Shown: positions 24,766 to 35,851 of the stretch, one piece after another
How the letters are laid out: every line of letters starts with the position of its first letter
Numbering within the stretch: the first letter of the stretch is position 1
DNA from: Scleromitrula shiraiana
Lineage: Eukaryota; Ascomycota; Leotiomycetes; Helotiales; Sclerotiniaceae
Assembly (NCBI GenBank): GCA_028455995.1
Contig: JABELC010000009.1
Location: 1,488,001 to 1,552,000 of the forward strand
Reading direction: 5' to 3'
Length of the DNA: 64,000 bases
Position numbers and translations under genes: made by a program
The notes under the pieces: generated by a model
Seen by the model: only the letters and a program-made list of their open reading frames with translations
Told to the model about the DNA's origin: nothing
Databases searched by the model: none

Positions 24766-25180
24766 TGTGTGAGATCTTTCGTGTCTAAAACTTTCACAGA
24801 AAGCGATAGATGGTGTAATACTCGAACAGTAAAATATTGTAATGCATGAAAAGTTTACCAAACCCCGTATCAACTGAACATATATAGAACCAAAGCTTGA
24901 CTTGTTAAGATAAAATGAAATACAACTTTATATTTATGTATGTCATCAAGGAGCTAGACTAGGGATTCATGAGTCTCTATCCATAGCCACCATAGAAGTG
25001 GACTTTGAGGCCTGATTTAGAAATTCTTGAGCCGCGACTTTAATGAGACTGGGCTTGTCTAGGACCCGACATTGGACCCGCCATAAATTGAACAGTTGGA
25101 GCGCAAGATGAGTAAGATTCCACATAATTACGCAGTCGATTGTGATCAACTTGGATCAACATCCTTTATGGGAGCAAGGA
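24766..25180 (-). promoter_or_regulatory. PKS promoter region with tandem CGGGTCC heptamer
   Basis: About 300 bp upstream of the PKS start, 25062-25080 reads GGACCCG-ACATT-GGACCCG on the plus strand. In the direction of the gene this is CGGGTCC, 5 bp, CGGGTCC. The same arrangement with a 4-bp spacer stands upstream of the P450. CGG-containing direct repeats are typical targets of Zn2Cys6 regulators; which protein binds here is unknown. Confidence 0.55.
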
Positions 25181-25725
25181 GTATATTAATATTATCAATA
25201 AACTCACTTTTTAGTGACTTAAAATTGAATATTTTTAATATAGAATTTATTTACTAGTATTAATTATGGCATATTTATTATAAATAACTACTACTACTAC
25301 TAGTAGTATATATAAATAAAAAACAAAATTATATCATAATTAATTATGATATTAATACTAGTAATATAACATATAGTATTATATGAATAATTAAAATTAA
25401 AAAAAAATTAAAACTTATCTATAAAAGTTTTATAGATAAAAGTTACTATAAAGATATTTTTATATAATTTCAAGTTTTTGAAATAAATAAATTCAACATG
25501 ATGTTTAACTTAGTATGATTAACTTGAATTTTTTAAAAAATAAAAATAAAAAAAATAGTTTTTTTATTCAACTTGAAGTTAGTATATTATTTATACAATT
25601 AAAAGATTTTTTAAAAATATTATAAAAGAAGTCTTTATTTAAAAAATATATAAAGATTTATAATTTTTATAATTTTTATTATATAAACCATCATGATTTG
25701 TTGAAGTTGAACCATAGGAACTTCA
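25181..25725. repeat. AT-rich island A between PKS and P450, sharing both ends with island B
   Basis: About 540 bp, very AT-rich, with ACTAGT sites at about 25255, 25299 and 25366 and AACTTGAAGTT-like palindromes. Its left end (ATTAATATTATCAATAAACTC) and its right end (ATAAACCATCATGATTTGTT, then ACCATAGG) match the ends of the island inside the MFS gene at 30270-31047. It therefore looks like a copy of one repeat family degraded by point mutation. No coding frame. Confidence 0.55.
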
Positions 25726-26098
25726 AGTTGAATCATGCTCCGAGTCTATCATTTTCGTCGAAGAAAAAATCCGACTGGAGTTTAAGAGTAAGAGTATAAT
25801 CACGGGATCAATTTTACGTTGAGCTACCAGCAGAGGCATAAAGAAAGAGACAACGTGATGTGTAATTTCTACGTTGTAGATACTGTGTACATAATATAGT
25901 TATGGTTTCTTATATTTATTGTATTGATCTACTATAATTATGCCACCAACCAAATACTTGTATTTGCCAAAGGCGGTGAGAATGTAGTCTTGAAGATCTT
26001 AGGATATTGACTTCTAGTTAGTTGGTGTTACACCACTCCGCCAAACATTTGCATATTCCTCCCTCATCAAATTTTGCAAACCAAAACCAACCACTATA
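25726..26098. other. Short spacer downstream of the P450
   Basis: About 370 bp between island A and the P450 stop. Probably holds the P450 3' untranslated region. Nothing else seen. Confidence 0.4.
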
Positions 26099-28185
26099 TC
26101 AAACTTTTGGAGGATAAAAATGACACATGACTGGATACGCCATTTTGGTATTGAGTTCAATTTTGATCCTTTGATCCACAGCAACCCCTCCAGCAGGAGC
26201 AATTCTTTCAAACGCCTGCAAAATTCGAGCAAGTGTATACTCCATTTGAAATTGTCCGAATTTTCGACCAAGGCATATGCGAGGGCCATGGTTGAACGGG
26301 ATGTATTCCCACATATCGGGGGTCCATTTTTCCCATCGTGAAGGAATCCATTCGTCGGCATCCTCGCCGTTGAGATCGTGTCGACGTTGGACCCCGATTG
26401 TTGAATATGCTTCGCATAGTAAGCAGAAAATCCGAAGTAAGGATTTTATTGAAGCTTGCGGAGGTTGGTTTCAAGCTTTTACTTTCACTTACCAACTTGT
26501 TGGCCTTTCAGTATTCCCACTGGTTGATTTCCATCTGGTCCGCCTCCCGTGGGCAATGATGTATCATTGCGAGCCTCTCGGATGTTGATTCCCACTGTAC
26601 CAATTATTTGCGTTAGCAAATCTTTAATCTTTTAGAAACGGAAAGAGCATACCGACATGGGTGATATAGTCGTATTGTTTCTCGGATGATGTTTTTCAGA
26701 TAAACCATTTCCTTGAGATCCGAAATACTAGGGGTTTTGTCGAAGCCGGCACTTCTATTTGTTAATGTACTTCTATACTAGACCTTTGATAGGTAATTAC
26801 AAACATTCTATTAATCTCGTCTCTAGCCTTCACCACAATTTCCGGGTGTTTGGACAATTCATAGATAGCCCATGTTATGATGATGGCAACGGGGTCCTAA
26901 GAAATGGAACAGTCAGTTCGCTCCAAAGTTTCCACCAAATAACACACCTTACCAGCTAGCAGAACTGATATCAGTTGATTCCTGATGGCCTTGAGCAAAG
27001 TGTTAGCGTTTATCAAATCTTCGAGGAGGTAATACTTTAGAATTAAGCCTTTTCAAAGCAAGAGAATCCATCAGTGTGAGTTCGTTTTCCTGGCGACTTT
27101 TCAAATCCGTTTGAGATAGTTGGATCGTCTTTCTCACGTGGATATCCATATAATTCTTGAGTTCATTTGTTGCTTTGTGAGCAAATATCCAATCAGGAAA
27201 TAGCAGTCCGAGTGGCCTGCTAGCTATTAGCTACTGGCTGATATCCACAACATGCTACATACCCAAATAGAACACGAGTGGTGTTCAATGTGAGGAGAGT
27301 ATCCATCGCATCTCTGAATGGCTGACGATTGTATTTCAAAGAATTAGCAGATTCGCCGAAGAAGATGTGGGTGACTGTATCTAGTTGGAGTCGATCTATA
27401 ACATCATAAACCTCAATTGGTTGTTTACTATTGTGTATATAGTGCAACAGATTAGTGATATGCTTTTCAGTAATATCTATGTCACTTGGTCGGCTTTTGG
27501 AAAGCTAGTAGACGGTCAGTATATTACTTCGTTTTATAAGTACTATGTTTCTTACATATGGCCGAAGTTGGTTTTTGTTAGATTTCCATAGAGGCCCATC
27601 AGCTGCCAGAGGCATTGTGAGTAACGGAGGACAGAAGGATTATTTAGAGACATACTTGAGAAGACAGAATCACCAAGTACGGTGTCGAATATCTTATGTG
27701 TAATCTCGCCTTTGCCAAAGTCCGAGAACTGCAAGTTTTCAATATACGATTATTAGTTAAAGATTTTCATCACTCACTTTGGTTGACATGATGCACTTCA
27801 CATTCTCTGGCTCGTCTGTTAAGACTAGTCGTGTTCCCATCATATGAAGCTCGGCTGTATGCCCCGCGCTTTGCAAAATATCTCTTGTCCACTCGAAAAA
27901 TTGGTGACTTTTCATACTACGGAATGCAGCGAACATGAGGTCAAGACCTATATACATCAGAAATACCCGAAGCTATATGCTTATAGACTCACCTAAAGGG
28001 AGTGTGTATGGAACTCTGTGTGCTGATCCCCCAAGTCTCCGTATTTTCGCTTGATTTGCTCTCCATTTTAGACTCAACATACCAATGTACGCAACCATCG
28101 CGGAGAGGATAAATGCAATGGCCCATTTGCGTTCTAGTTGTCCGTCATTCAGACGAGCGATGATTTTCTTCAGTTCTAACTGCAT
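26099..28185 (-). CDS. Cytochrome P450 monooxygenase, CYP52-like clan
   Basis: Eleven exons from 28185 to 26099 (breaks 27993/27947, 27778/27728, 27656/27602, 27556/27504, 27263/27219, 27036/26989, 26948/26896, 26805/26754, 26657/26594, 26493/26409) give one frame of 517 residues, normal P450 length. An N-terminal membrane anchor (WAIAFILSAMVAYIGML) is followed by FSDFGKGE and GDSVFS. The I-helix is LLAGKDPVAIIITW, an AGxD motif with Pro-Val where Thr-Thr is usual. Then come the K-helix RETIRLYHP (ExxR) and the heme loop FNHGPRICLG. The FSDFGKG and GDSVF stretches resemble CYP52/CYP63/CYP539-type fatty-chain hydroxylases, so oxidation of the polyketide chain is a reasonable guess. Two splice sites (5' site gtcggt at 26656, and the 43-nt intron at 27262-27220) are chosen by frame and are less certain. 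It lies head-to-tail behind the PKS, which fits a shared cluster. Confidence 0.9.
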
Positions 28186-28530
28186 TGTGAGGCCACAAGA
28201 GGGAGTCGAGTGATAGAGAGTCTTGAATTGCGTTTTCCCACTGAGTCTGATGGCAATTGGTATTTACCGTCCAAACAAAAGAAATTCCAATCAAGGCACA
28301 TCTAAGTTACCTACATATTTCAAAATGCTTGCATTGACAGAGAAGCACCTCCATCATCGACTGGGGTTTCGTTATCAAGGGACCCGACATGGACCCGAGG
28401 TTCTAAAAATAAAAATCCCAACACAATATGATAGTCGTCGGAGTTGCCAGCTTAACCTCCATAAAAGGACTTCGCTCTTCTATCAGTGCAAGCAAAATAT
28501 CTATAACAAGCGAGCTTATTTATAGAATAT
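28186..28530 (-). promoter_or_regulatory. P450 promoter region with tandem CGGGTCC heptamer
   Basis: Positions 28380-28397 read GGACCCG-ACAT-GGACCCG, about 195-212 bp upstream of the P450 start and in the same orientation as the element before the PKS. Outside the 18-19-bp block the two promoters do not match, so this is unlikely to be leftover of a longer duplication. Confidence 0.55.
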
Positions 28531-29720
28531 TTGAGAAGATATCTTTTTATCATAGTATAAAATTATATATACTACATGAATTATTATTATTTTTTAATAG
28601 TAATTTAATTTGTTTAAAAATGTTTCTTTTTTGTTTTGATAATATTTTTAATTAGTAAATGAAAATTTTTGAATTTTTTTAAAGTTGATTAATATAAATA
28701 AAATATAAATTAGAATAAATTTAAAATTTCAAGTTAAAATTTTAATAAAAAATGAAAAAATATTTATTTTATAACTAGTACTAGTAGTAAAATCATAAAA
28801 AAAATGAAGTTTAAATATGATTTTTGATTTATTACTCTTTTATTCATTACTCTTTTATTCATTACTCTTTTATTTATTGTTGTTTTATTTATTACTCTTT
28901 TATTTATTACTAGTATTCTTTTATTTATTATTATATTCTCAACTTGAACTTCAAGTTTATTTATTATTACATGATTCTTTTATTTCAAATTATTATTTCT
29001 TTATATATATATATATATACTATATAATTTTATTCTACTATTAATTTTAAAAATTATTAATTTATTATTACTAGATTCTACTAGTACTAGTAGTTGAATA
29101 ATATTATTTTAAATTATATTTTTATATTATTAAAATAATCTTTATATTAATTAATAACTTAAAGTTAATTTGAATAAATATTATTAATATTAATGATTTA
29201 AAGTTTATAATAGAAGCGAGTTTAAATATATATATATTTTATTAATTTCTATTCTAAATACTTCTAGAAAATAATTAAAACTAAACTTGAAAAATGAATA
29301 AAAAATAATGAGAAAATTATATATTAAAAAATCTTAAATTTAAAAAGTTATTAATACTAGTAAAATAAAAATAATGATATTGAAATTAGAATTAAATTTA
29401 TTATAAATCAAAATAATTATTTATTAATATTTAAAGAATATATTAAAGACTCGAAATTTAATTAACTTAAACTTAATAATTTTAATAAATTGAATTATTT
29501 AAAACTTGAGATAAAATTTATTCTGTTTAAAAAAATAATTTTAATATTTAATTCAATAGAATATTAAAATCAATTTTTTATTTATATATTTTTTCAAAAT
29601 ATAATTTTATAATAAAAGAATTATTCTTATATATGAATTTACTAGTACTAGTATTTATAAAATTGATTTTTTCTTTTTGAATATTTCATAAATAAATTCA
29701 TTTACTACTAGTATAAACAT
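28531..29720. repeat. AT-rich ACTAGT island between the P450 and MFS promoters
   Basis: About 1.2 kb of very AT-rich sequence with nine or more ACTAGT sites (for example 28779, 28785, 29077, 29083, 29641, 29647), a TTATTACTCTTTTATTCA-like tandem at 28838-28900 and a TA run at 29001-29018. No coding frame. Confidence 0.6.
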
Positions 29721-29815
29721 CTTACTTGCATTAACGAAAAGACAATCTTAAAGACAATCTTAAAGACAATCTTAAAGATAATCTTAAAGACAATCTTACT
29801 TGCATTAACGAAAAG
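29721..29815. repeat. 12-bp tandem array bracketed by 21-bp direct repeats, upstream of the MFS gene
   Basis: About 4.8 copies of GACAATCTTAAA (one with a C-to-T change) run from 29741. The array sits between two exact copies of a 21-bp sequence beginning CTTACTTGCATTAACG (29721-29741 and 29795-29815). It ends about 220 bp before the MFS start codon. Confidence 0.8.
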
Positions 29816-30035
29816 GCAAAGTCCTTTCACAGAAGTTATACGAAGTCCGACGATTACAACAGAGCAATCTTCTTTTTGATTATCTCACGCTATATTATGT
29901 AGATCCGCTATATATCCCCTGTATTGCAAAACTATCTTATCAAATCTTCATCAGTCGAACCTGAATATAATCTGTTCAAACGCGAGAGTGAAGAAAAATT
30001 GCATTTGTTTGTACTCAGCCAATATTGCTTCAGAA

Positions 30036-32594
30036 ATGGCGGATTCTCAAGAACAAGCGAGTGGAGAGGAAATGACACAAATCAGCGAAGAGGAGGGTAA
30101 GCTAAATATCCAAGATAATGATTGGACCGGATCCCTCGGAGTGGAGGCCGAGAAAACAAGAGTTATGATATGCTTATCCATCATATCTCTGGTGGCACTT
30201 GATGCCACGATTCACGTTCCGGCCCTTCCCGTAAGCTAGCCCCCACTCTATGAGACTCGCAAGAAGTACTATATCAATATTATCAATAAAATCACTTTTT
30301 TATTGACTTAAAATCGGATATTTTTAACATAGAAATTATTAATTAATTACTATATAGAATTTATTATAAATATCTAGTAGTATATATACGTGATTAATAA
30401 TAAATAAAGAACTTGAATAAAATTATATAGTATTAATAATAATAATACTAGTAGTACTAGTAGATTAATTTTATTAATAATATAATATATATTATTATAT
30501 AAATGATTAAGATTAAAGATCTCAGCTGAAGAGTATAATTCGAGATTTTAAAGAATTATAAAGATCTTTTTATAGAGACTCGGAATTTTTTTTAAACTTG
30601 AATTAAATATTGTATTCAACTAGTACTACTAGTAGTAATATTATTAACTTGAAGTCTGAGAGAGAACTTAGTAAGGAGATTTAATTAATTAATATATACC
30701 AGGATATAGAGTTCATTTTAAAATATATATATATATATATATTTTAATATTTTTTATTAATTAAGAAAATTCGATTTTTTTTAAAGTTTTTTTTGATACA
30801 TTATTTACTACTAGTATAGTAATTTAAAAAAATTAAAAAAAAATTTAAATTCTTTTTTTTATATGATATAATCAAAAAAGATTTAGATTCTTTTTTTTTA
30901 TATATTGTTCATATAGTTAAGAAAAAATTATTTAAAAAACTTGAATATTATTGAATTATTTTTAAAAATTTACAAAGAAGTAATTAAAAATCTATGTTTT
31001 ACATAGTAATAAAAGTTAAATAAACCATGGATTTGTTGAAACCATAGGGTCATTCACTTTTGCTGTGTTATATCCTTACATACTAGATAATTTCGAAAGC
31101 ATTGAATGGATCAGCGACCATCACCTTCTGGCAGGAACATCGTATCTTATCACTAGCTCAGTTTTCCAGCCATTTTTAGGAGCATTTTCTGACATTTTCG
31201 GGCGTCGGGAAATTTTGTTGTTATCGCTTGCCCCTTTTACCATTGGTACGGTCGTGTGTTGCACTACCGATGACTTCAAGGCATTTATCATTGGAAGATC
31301 TATACAGGGTATTGGAGGCGATGGAATCATTGCAATGGTATTAGTCATTTTTACTGACATTATTCCTCTACGACGACGCCCAAAATATAATGGATATGTT
31401 CAAATGGCATGGGCTCTGGGCACCATCACTGGCCCATTGATAGGTGGCGCTTTTTCACAACATATATCATGGCGCTGGATATTTTATATTAATTTTCCTT
31501 TTGTGCGATTGGACTACTTATGGTTCCTCTGGTTGTGAAGCTTAAGAAACCCAAACCCTCCTTGAAAGCTGTGTTCTTGCAGATTGATTGGTTTCGTGGA
31601 TTTTTCTTTATTGGAAGTGTCACAAGTTTTCTAGTAGGCATCACATGGGGCGGTACACAGTACCCATGGGGTAACTATCGTACTCTTCTCCCATTATTCG
31701 TGGGCATAGTTGGAGTTGCCGTTTTTATAGCCTGGGAGAAATGGGGTGCCAAATTCCCCTTTCTCCGCCTATCAATCTTCTTGACTCGCCCCGCGGTTGT
31801 AGCCTATACCTGCGCAATAATTCAAGGCCTACTTGTAGGTCTTCTTTCTGTCAGTGTAATCATCCATTTTTTGTTACGATCTTCTATTTATACTTGTACT
31901 GAACTAATACATCAAAGCTTTACGCTGAGCTTTACTACATATCATTCTACCTTCAAGCCATCAAGTTTCTTTCGCCGACTATGAATGGTGTAGCTCTCCT
32001 TCCCATAACCTGCGGATTGCTCCCCGCGTCCGTCATTGTCGGCGTCATGATGTCTAAGTATGGAAGATTTCGTCCAGCCCTATGGGCTGGCTGGCTGGTT
32101 AGTAACCGTTGTAGCAACATGCCTCTTATGCATTCTGGACACTGATACAAGTACTGCTGCCTATGTTATCATATTTCTTGTTGTTAGCCTAGGCCAAGGC
32201 CTATTGCTCAGCAGCTTGAATTTCACCGTCCAGGCGATTGCCAACACTCAGGATGTAGCTTATGCGGCAGCTCTATATGCGTTCTTGCGGGGTGTTGGTT
32301 TGTGCCTTGGGGCAGCAATTGGAGGAACCATTTTTCAGAATTTCCTCTCAAGATATTTAGCAGAGGCAGGATTGCCGACTACTATTGTGGAGGACGCAGA
32401 GGGATTTATCACGACATTGAAACTGTTACCAGAGTCTAACCATAGAAAATATTTGCTAAACGCATTTTCAAAAGCTTTCGTGAGATTGTTTGCTATTCCA
32501 AGTTGGAATCAGTGGTGTGGAAGGTCTCGTTAGTTTGGGGATTGGAAAACCTGATATGAATAAGCCGATGGATTCGGAGCGTATGTTACAATAG
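30036..32594 (+). pseudogene. MFS efflux transporter of the cluster, broken by an insertion and three frameshifts
   Basis: Exon 1 (30036-30230) encodes an acidic N-terminus and TM1 with LVALDATIHVPALP. After an ~815-bp AT-rich interruption the frame resumes with LAGTSYLITSSVFQPFLGAF, SDIFGRRE (motif A), RSIQGIGGDG and GPLIGGAFSQHISWRW. Frame is then lost three times. A T-run at 31499-31502 is one T short for INFPF-CAIG. GGCT is present once too often at 32085-32098 (WAGW-LVTVV). Another shift near 32500 precedes VGISGVEGLVSLGIGK. A normal intron lies at 31835-31917. The acceptor at 31047 does not fit the phase of exon 1, so the island does not behave as a clean intron. Protein remnants follow a 14-TM DHA/TRI12-like pump. 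Everything reads on from the same strand, so loss is recent. Assembly error could explain single indels but hardly all of them. Confidence 0.75.
30270..31047. repeat. AT-rich island B inside the MFS gene
   Basis: Begins ATATCAATATTATCAATAAA and ends with ATAAACCATGGATTTGTTGAA then ACCATAGG, both matching island A at 25181-25725. The interior is very AT-rich with ACTAGT at about 30448, 30457, 30620, 30629 and 30809 and a TA run at 30724-30742. It splits the transporter between TM1 and TM2. No coding frame. Confidence 0.6.
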
Positions 32595-32856
32595 AAAAGT
32601 TTCGACGTTAATCAATCCAACAGGAATCTTGTTACTGCACAAACTCAGAGAACAAAAAGAAAATGGGGCGGATTTATTGATATTCTATAATCTAATAATT
32701 TTTCCCCATGGAAGCCTTGCACATAATTCTAGATTCTCCAAATGCAAAGTATTATGTATACAATCTTTAACATATTTTTTGAACGGCGAAAGATTTCCCA
32801 TTAGGACTTTTCACCCCAGCTAAGATTTCGTTCCGAGCAATTCTATCACCTTCATC

Positions 32857-34014
32857 TTACGTCATCGTAATTGTGGCCTTCATCTCAGCCTTCATGATTG
32901 TATCAAGAAGCTTGGATATCATCTCAGGATTTGAGTCCTCAAGCACGATGATTGTTCTTCTTGGAGCAGGCTTCAGATCTGTTTTTGTACAGGCAATTGC
33001 GGAAGGCTGACTCTCTCTCTGCATTCTGATATTAGGAGGTTCAGATTCAGGTCTCTCATGATGTTGGATAGCATATTCCTCATTTGATTTGGAGGGCGAG
33101 ATCTGGGTTTGAGGCATGCAGGGTTGGTATTGCATGTGTGAAGATGAGTATGAGGTTGGCAAACTATTGAAGTGATTGTGGTCTCTCTCATTCTCCCCCC
33201 TGACGACCGCATCTGATAAGTAGGGTACGCCAGATAGGCCACGAAATGTTAATGTGTCATCCATGTCAAAGGGATATTCAATCATCTCTAGCGTTCCAAG
33301 ATTTTTCGAGTCAAAATTGCATTCGTAAGAAGATTCTATATCATTTTGCGGATGTTTGAATGGCTCGAGCATAGATTCGGGGGAAGAGGTGTAGCCGATC
33401 TCATGCATTGATTGGTGCGAATCCTGTTTACAAACTTCGGATCAGCAAGTAATAAATATCTCCAACAAACATCAAACTTACATCTTTAAATGTCTCGATT
33501 ATACTGCCAGATTCCTGTCCTACGCGGCCCCTCCAATGTTTTGCGCACTCTACACTAGTCAGTCAGCAGGGCCTGAAAATGGCGATTTTAACTTACGATC
33601 AGCATTTCTAGTTCCAACAATTTCGGAAACCTTGGTCCAGCTACTTGAACTTAGTCGCTTGGAATTAGTATTCACAGGTTTGCTTACCTCTGACCAAACA
33701 TCTTAACAGCATTTTTGAGGTTGGTTTCTTCAACATCGTTCCAGCGACCACCATTCCTTTTACGTCCAATTTTTGACCACCGTTTACGACAATCTTTGTT
33801 GTTGCGGTGTGGTAGAAACTTGGATATGGCTTGCCAATCTACAATAGACGAATGCCTTTCTGGATAAGGAAATGAGTAATGTGACTCGTCAATTACTTAC
33901 TCTGAGGATGATTAACTTACTTTGCAAGTTTAGCTGACGCAGGAGAATTTGGTCTTCATCGATGGCCCATTTACGAGCCACCCTTGGGCGTTCGATATCT
34001 TCTCTTCTATCCAT
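32857..34014 (-). CDS. MYB/SANT-like DNA-binding protein
   Basis: Five exons (34014-33921, 33838-33688, 33640-33597, 33549-33482, 33423-32857) give 307 residues in frame. Two Myb repeats fill residues about 12-110. The first runs from KWAIDEDQILLRQL to DCRKRWSKIG. The second runs from RWNDVEETNLKNAVKMFG to CAKHWRGRVG. Both show the spaced tryptophans of the helix-turn-helix fold. The remaining ~190 residues are Ser/Pro/Glu-rich without a known domain and end with a short hydrophobic/charged helix (PEMISKLLDTIMKAEMK) that could be a dimer or activation segment. It converges on the MFS gene and is the only regulator-like gene by the PKS. Role as cluster regulator is inferred; a general Myb factor is equally possible. 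Confidence 0.85.
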
Positions 34015-34259
34015 AGTAAACAATATTCAATGAAATTCAAGGTCTGCCTACTCTCGGAATTATAATTCATTACTCAAAACATTCATGTTAAATTCACAAT
34101 CTTCTACCTCAACCAGCTCGCAATTGATGTGCATGCGTCACAGGGATTATATAAAATATAGTTAGATAACGTAACAATGCAGGAATAGATCAATCCATGA
34201 AGACCTTCGTAAATATGCACCAATCAATTGATAGGATTTTATTACTGCTAAAGAAAAGA
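34015..34259 (-). other. MYB gene upstream region
   Basis: About 245 bp of normal composition between the MYB-like start codon and the next AT-rich island. No known motif and no CGGGTCC pair seen. Confidence 0.4.
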
Positions 34260-35760
34260 GATGAATATTACAAGTCTGATTAATCAACAAAATAAAGATT
34301 CTTATAGTCTTTTTTCTTATCTAACTTTAAATCAATAATTTTAACAATATAATTATAATTATCTTACTAGTAATTAAATTCTATTTTTTAATAATTTATA
34401 TAAAGATTTAATACTAGTAATAAATTTTTGATCTCTATTAACTTGAAATATTTATAATTACTAGTAAATAATTCAAGTTTATATATAAATTTTAGAAAGT
34501 ATTAATATTATTATTATTATTAATACTATTTAGTGATTCAAGTTGTTTATATTTTTTATATTATTTTTTGATTTTCTTTATTTACTAATTACTAATTACT
34601 AATTACTAGTACTTCAAGTTTTTAATTTATTTTTTATATACTACTAGTAGTATCTTTTTCGATTTTATTTTATTTAATTTTATAATTACTAAGTTATACT
34701 AGTATTTTTATTATTTTAAGTTTATATTATCTTTTCTTTATCTTTTCAAATTTTTTAATTTAATAATATTTTTTTATATCAATTATTTTTTATGTTTTAA
34801 TTTTCAACTTGAAGTTGATTATTATTAATTTTTCAGTTTTTAGTACTAGTATTTTATTTTTAAATTATTTATTATATGATATTATATTATTCTACTAGAT
34901 TTTATTTTCAAGTTAAATAATATAAACTTTATTATTCTTAAGTTTTTTTTTTCAAATTGAATTGTAAACTTAAATGTTCATTAATTCTTTTATTAATTGA
35001 TTTAAATTTCTGAATTTTGAAATAATTTCCAAAATAGATTTTAATTATAATTATTTTCATTTTTGACTTTAAAAAATAAAACTAAAAAAAGATTTTCAAA
35101 AAAATCATTTAAAGCTACTAGTAATTATTAATCTTTTTTATCAAAAATATTTAACTATTCTTATATATATTATATTCAAGTTATATTGTATTATTTTATA
35201 TTCAAGTTACTACTACTACTAGTAGTATTAGTAGTAAATTATGTATAATTTCAAGTTTGATGTCACTAGCATGTTATTATTGATTTTTAATAAGAAATTT
35301 AATTAAAAAAGATATTTTTAAATCTTTATTATTAAAAATGAGATCTTTATTACTTTAAATAAAATTATAAAAAGTCTTATTCTTTATTTTAATTATTAGA
35401 TTTTCATTTTTGTATATTTCAAGTTTAATTTCTGGCAACTTCAACTTGAATTTGACTCGAGTTATATTATATTAGTAAAATTTATTATCTTTAAGGAACT
35501 TATATTATATCATGATGAAAGTTTTCTATTTTATTAATATTTAATCTTTAATTTTTTTTATAAATTACTAGTATATAGTAAAATTGACTCGGACTCGGAT
35601 TCATTGTATTACTTTTTATATTATTTATAATATATATTCAAGTTGTTAATTCAAAGTTTCAGTTTAGTAGTAAATTTTATTTTAATGTTAATTTTTTTAA
35701 TCAAATAATCAAATTAGTACTAAAAAATAAGAATATTATACTATTAATACTCACGTCATG
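34260..35760. repeat. AT-rich ACTAGT island upstream of the MYB gene
   Basis: About 1.5 kb, very AT-rich with ten or more ACTAGT sites (34363, 34411, 34460, 34602, 34644, 34698, 34845, 35117, 35214, 35570 approximately) and many TTCAAGTT/AACTTGAA palindromes. The left end (GATTAATCAACAAAATAAAG, then ACTTTAAATCAATAATTTTAAC) faintly resembles the left ends of islands A and B. No coding frame. Confidence 0.5.
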
Positions 35761-35851
35761 TTACCTTCTCAACATTTGGTCAATTTAAAGAAGAAGAGAA
35801 CCGACCCCAACTTATGTTGCCTATCTGACATTTGGCAAATTTAAGGCAGAG

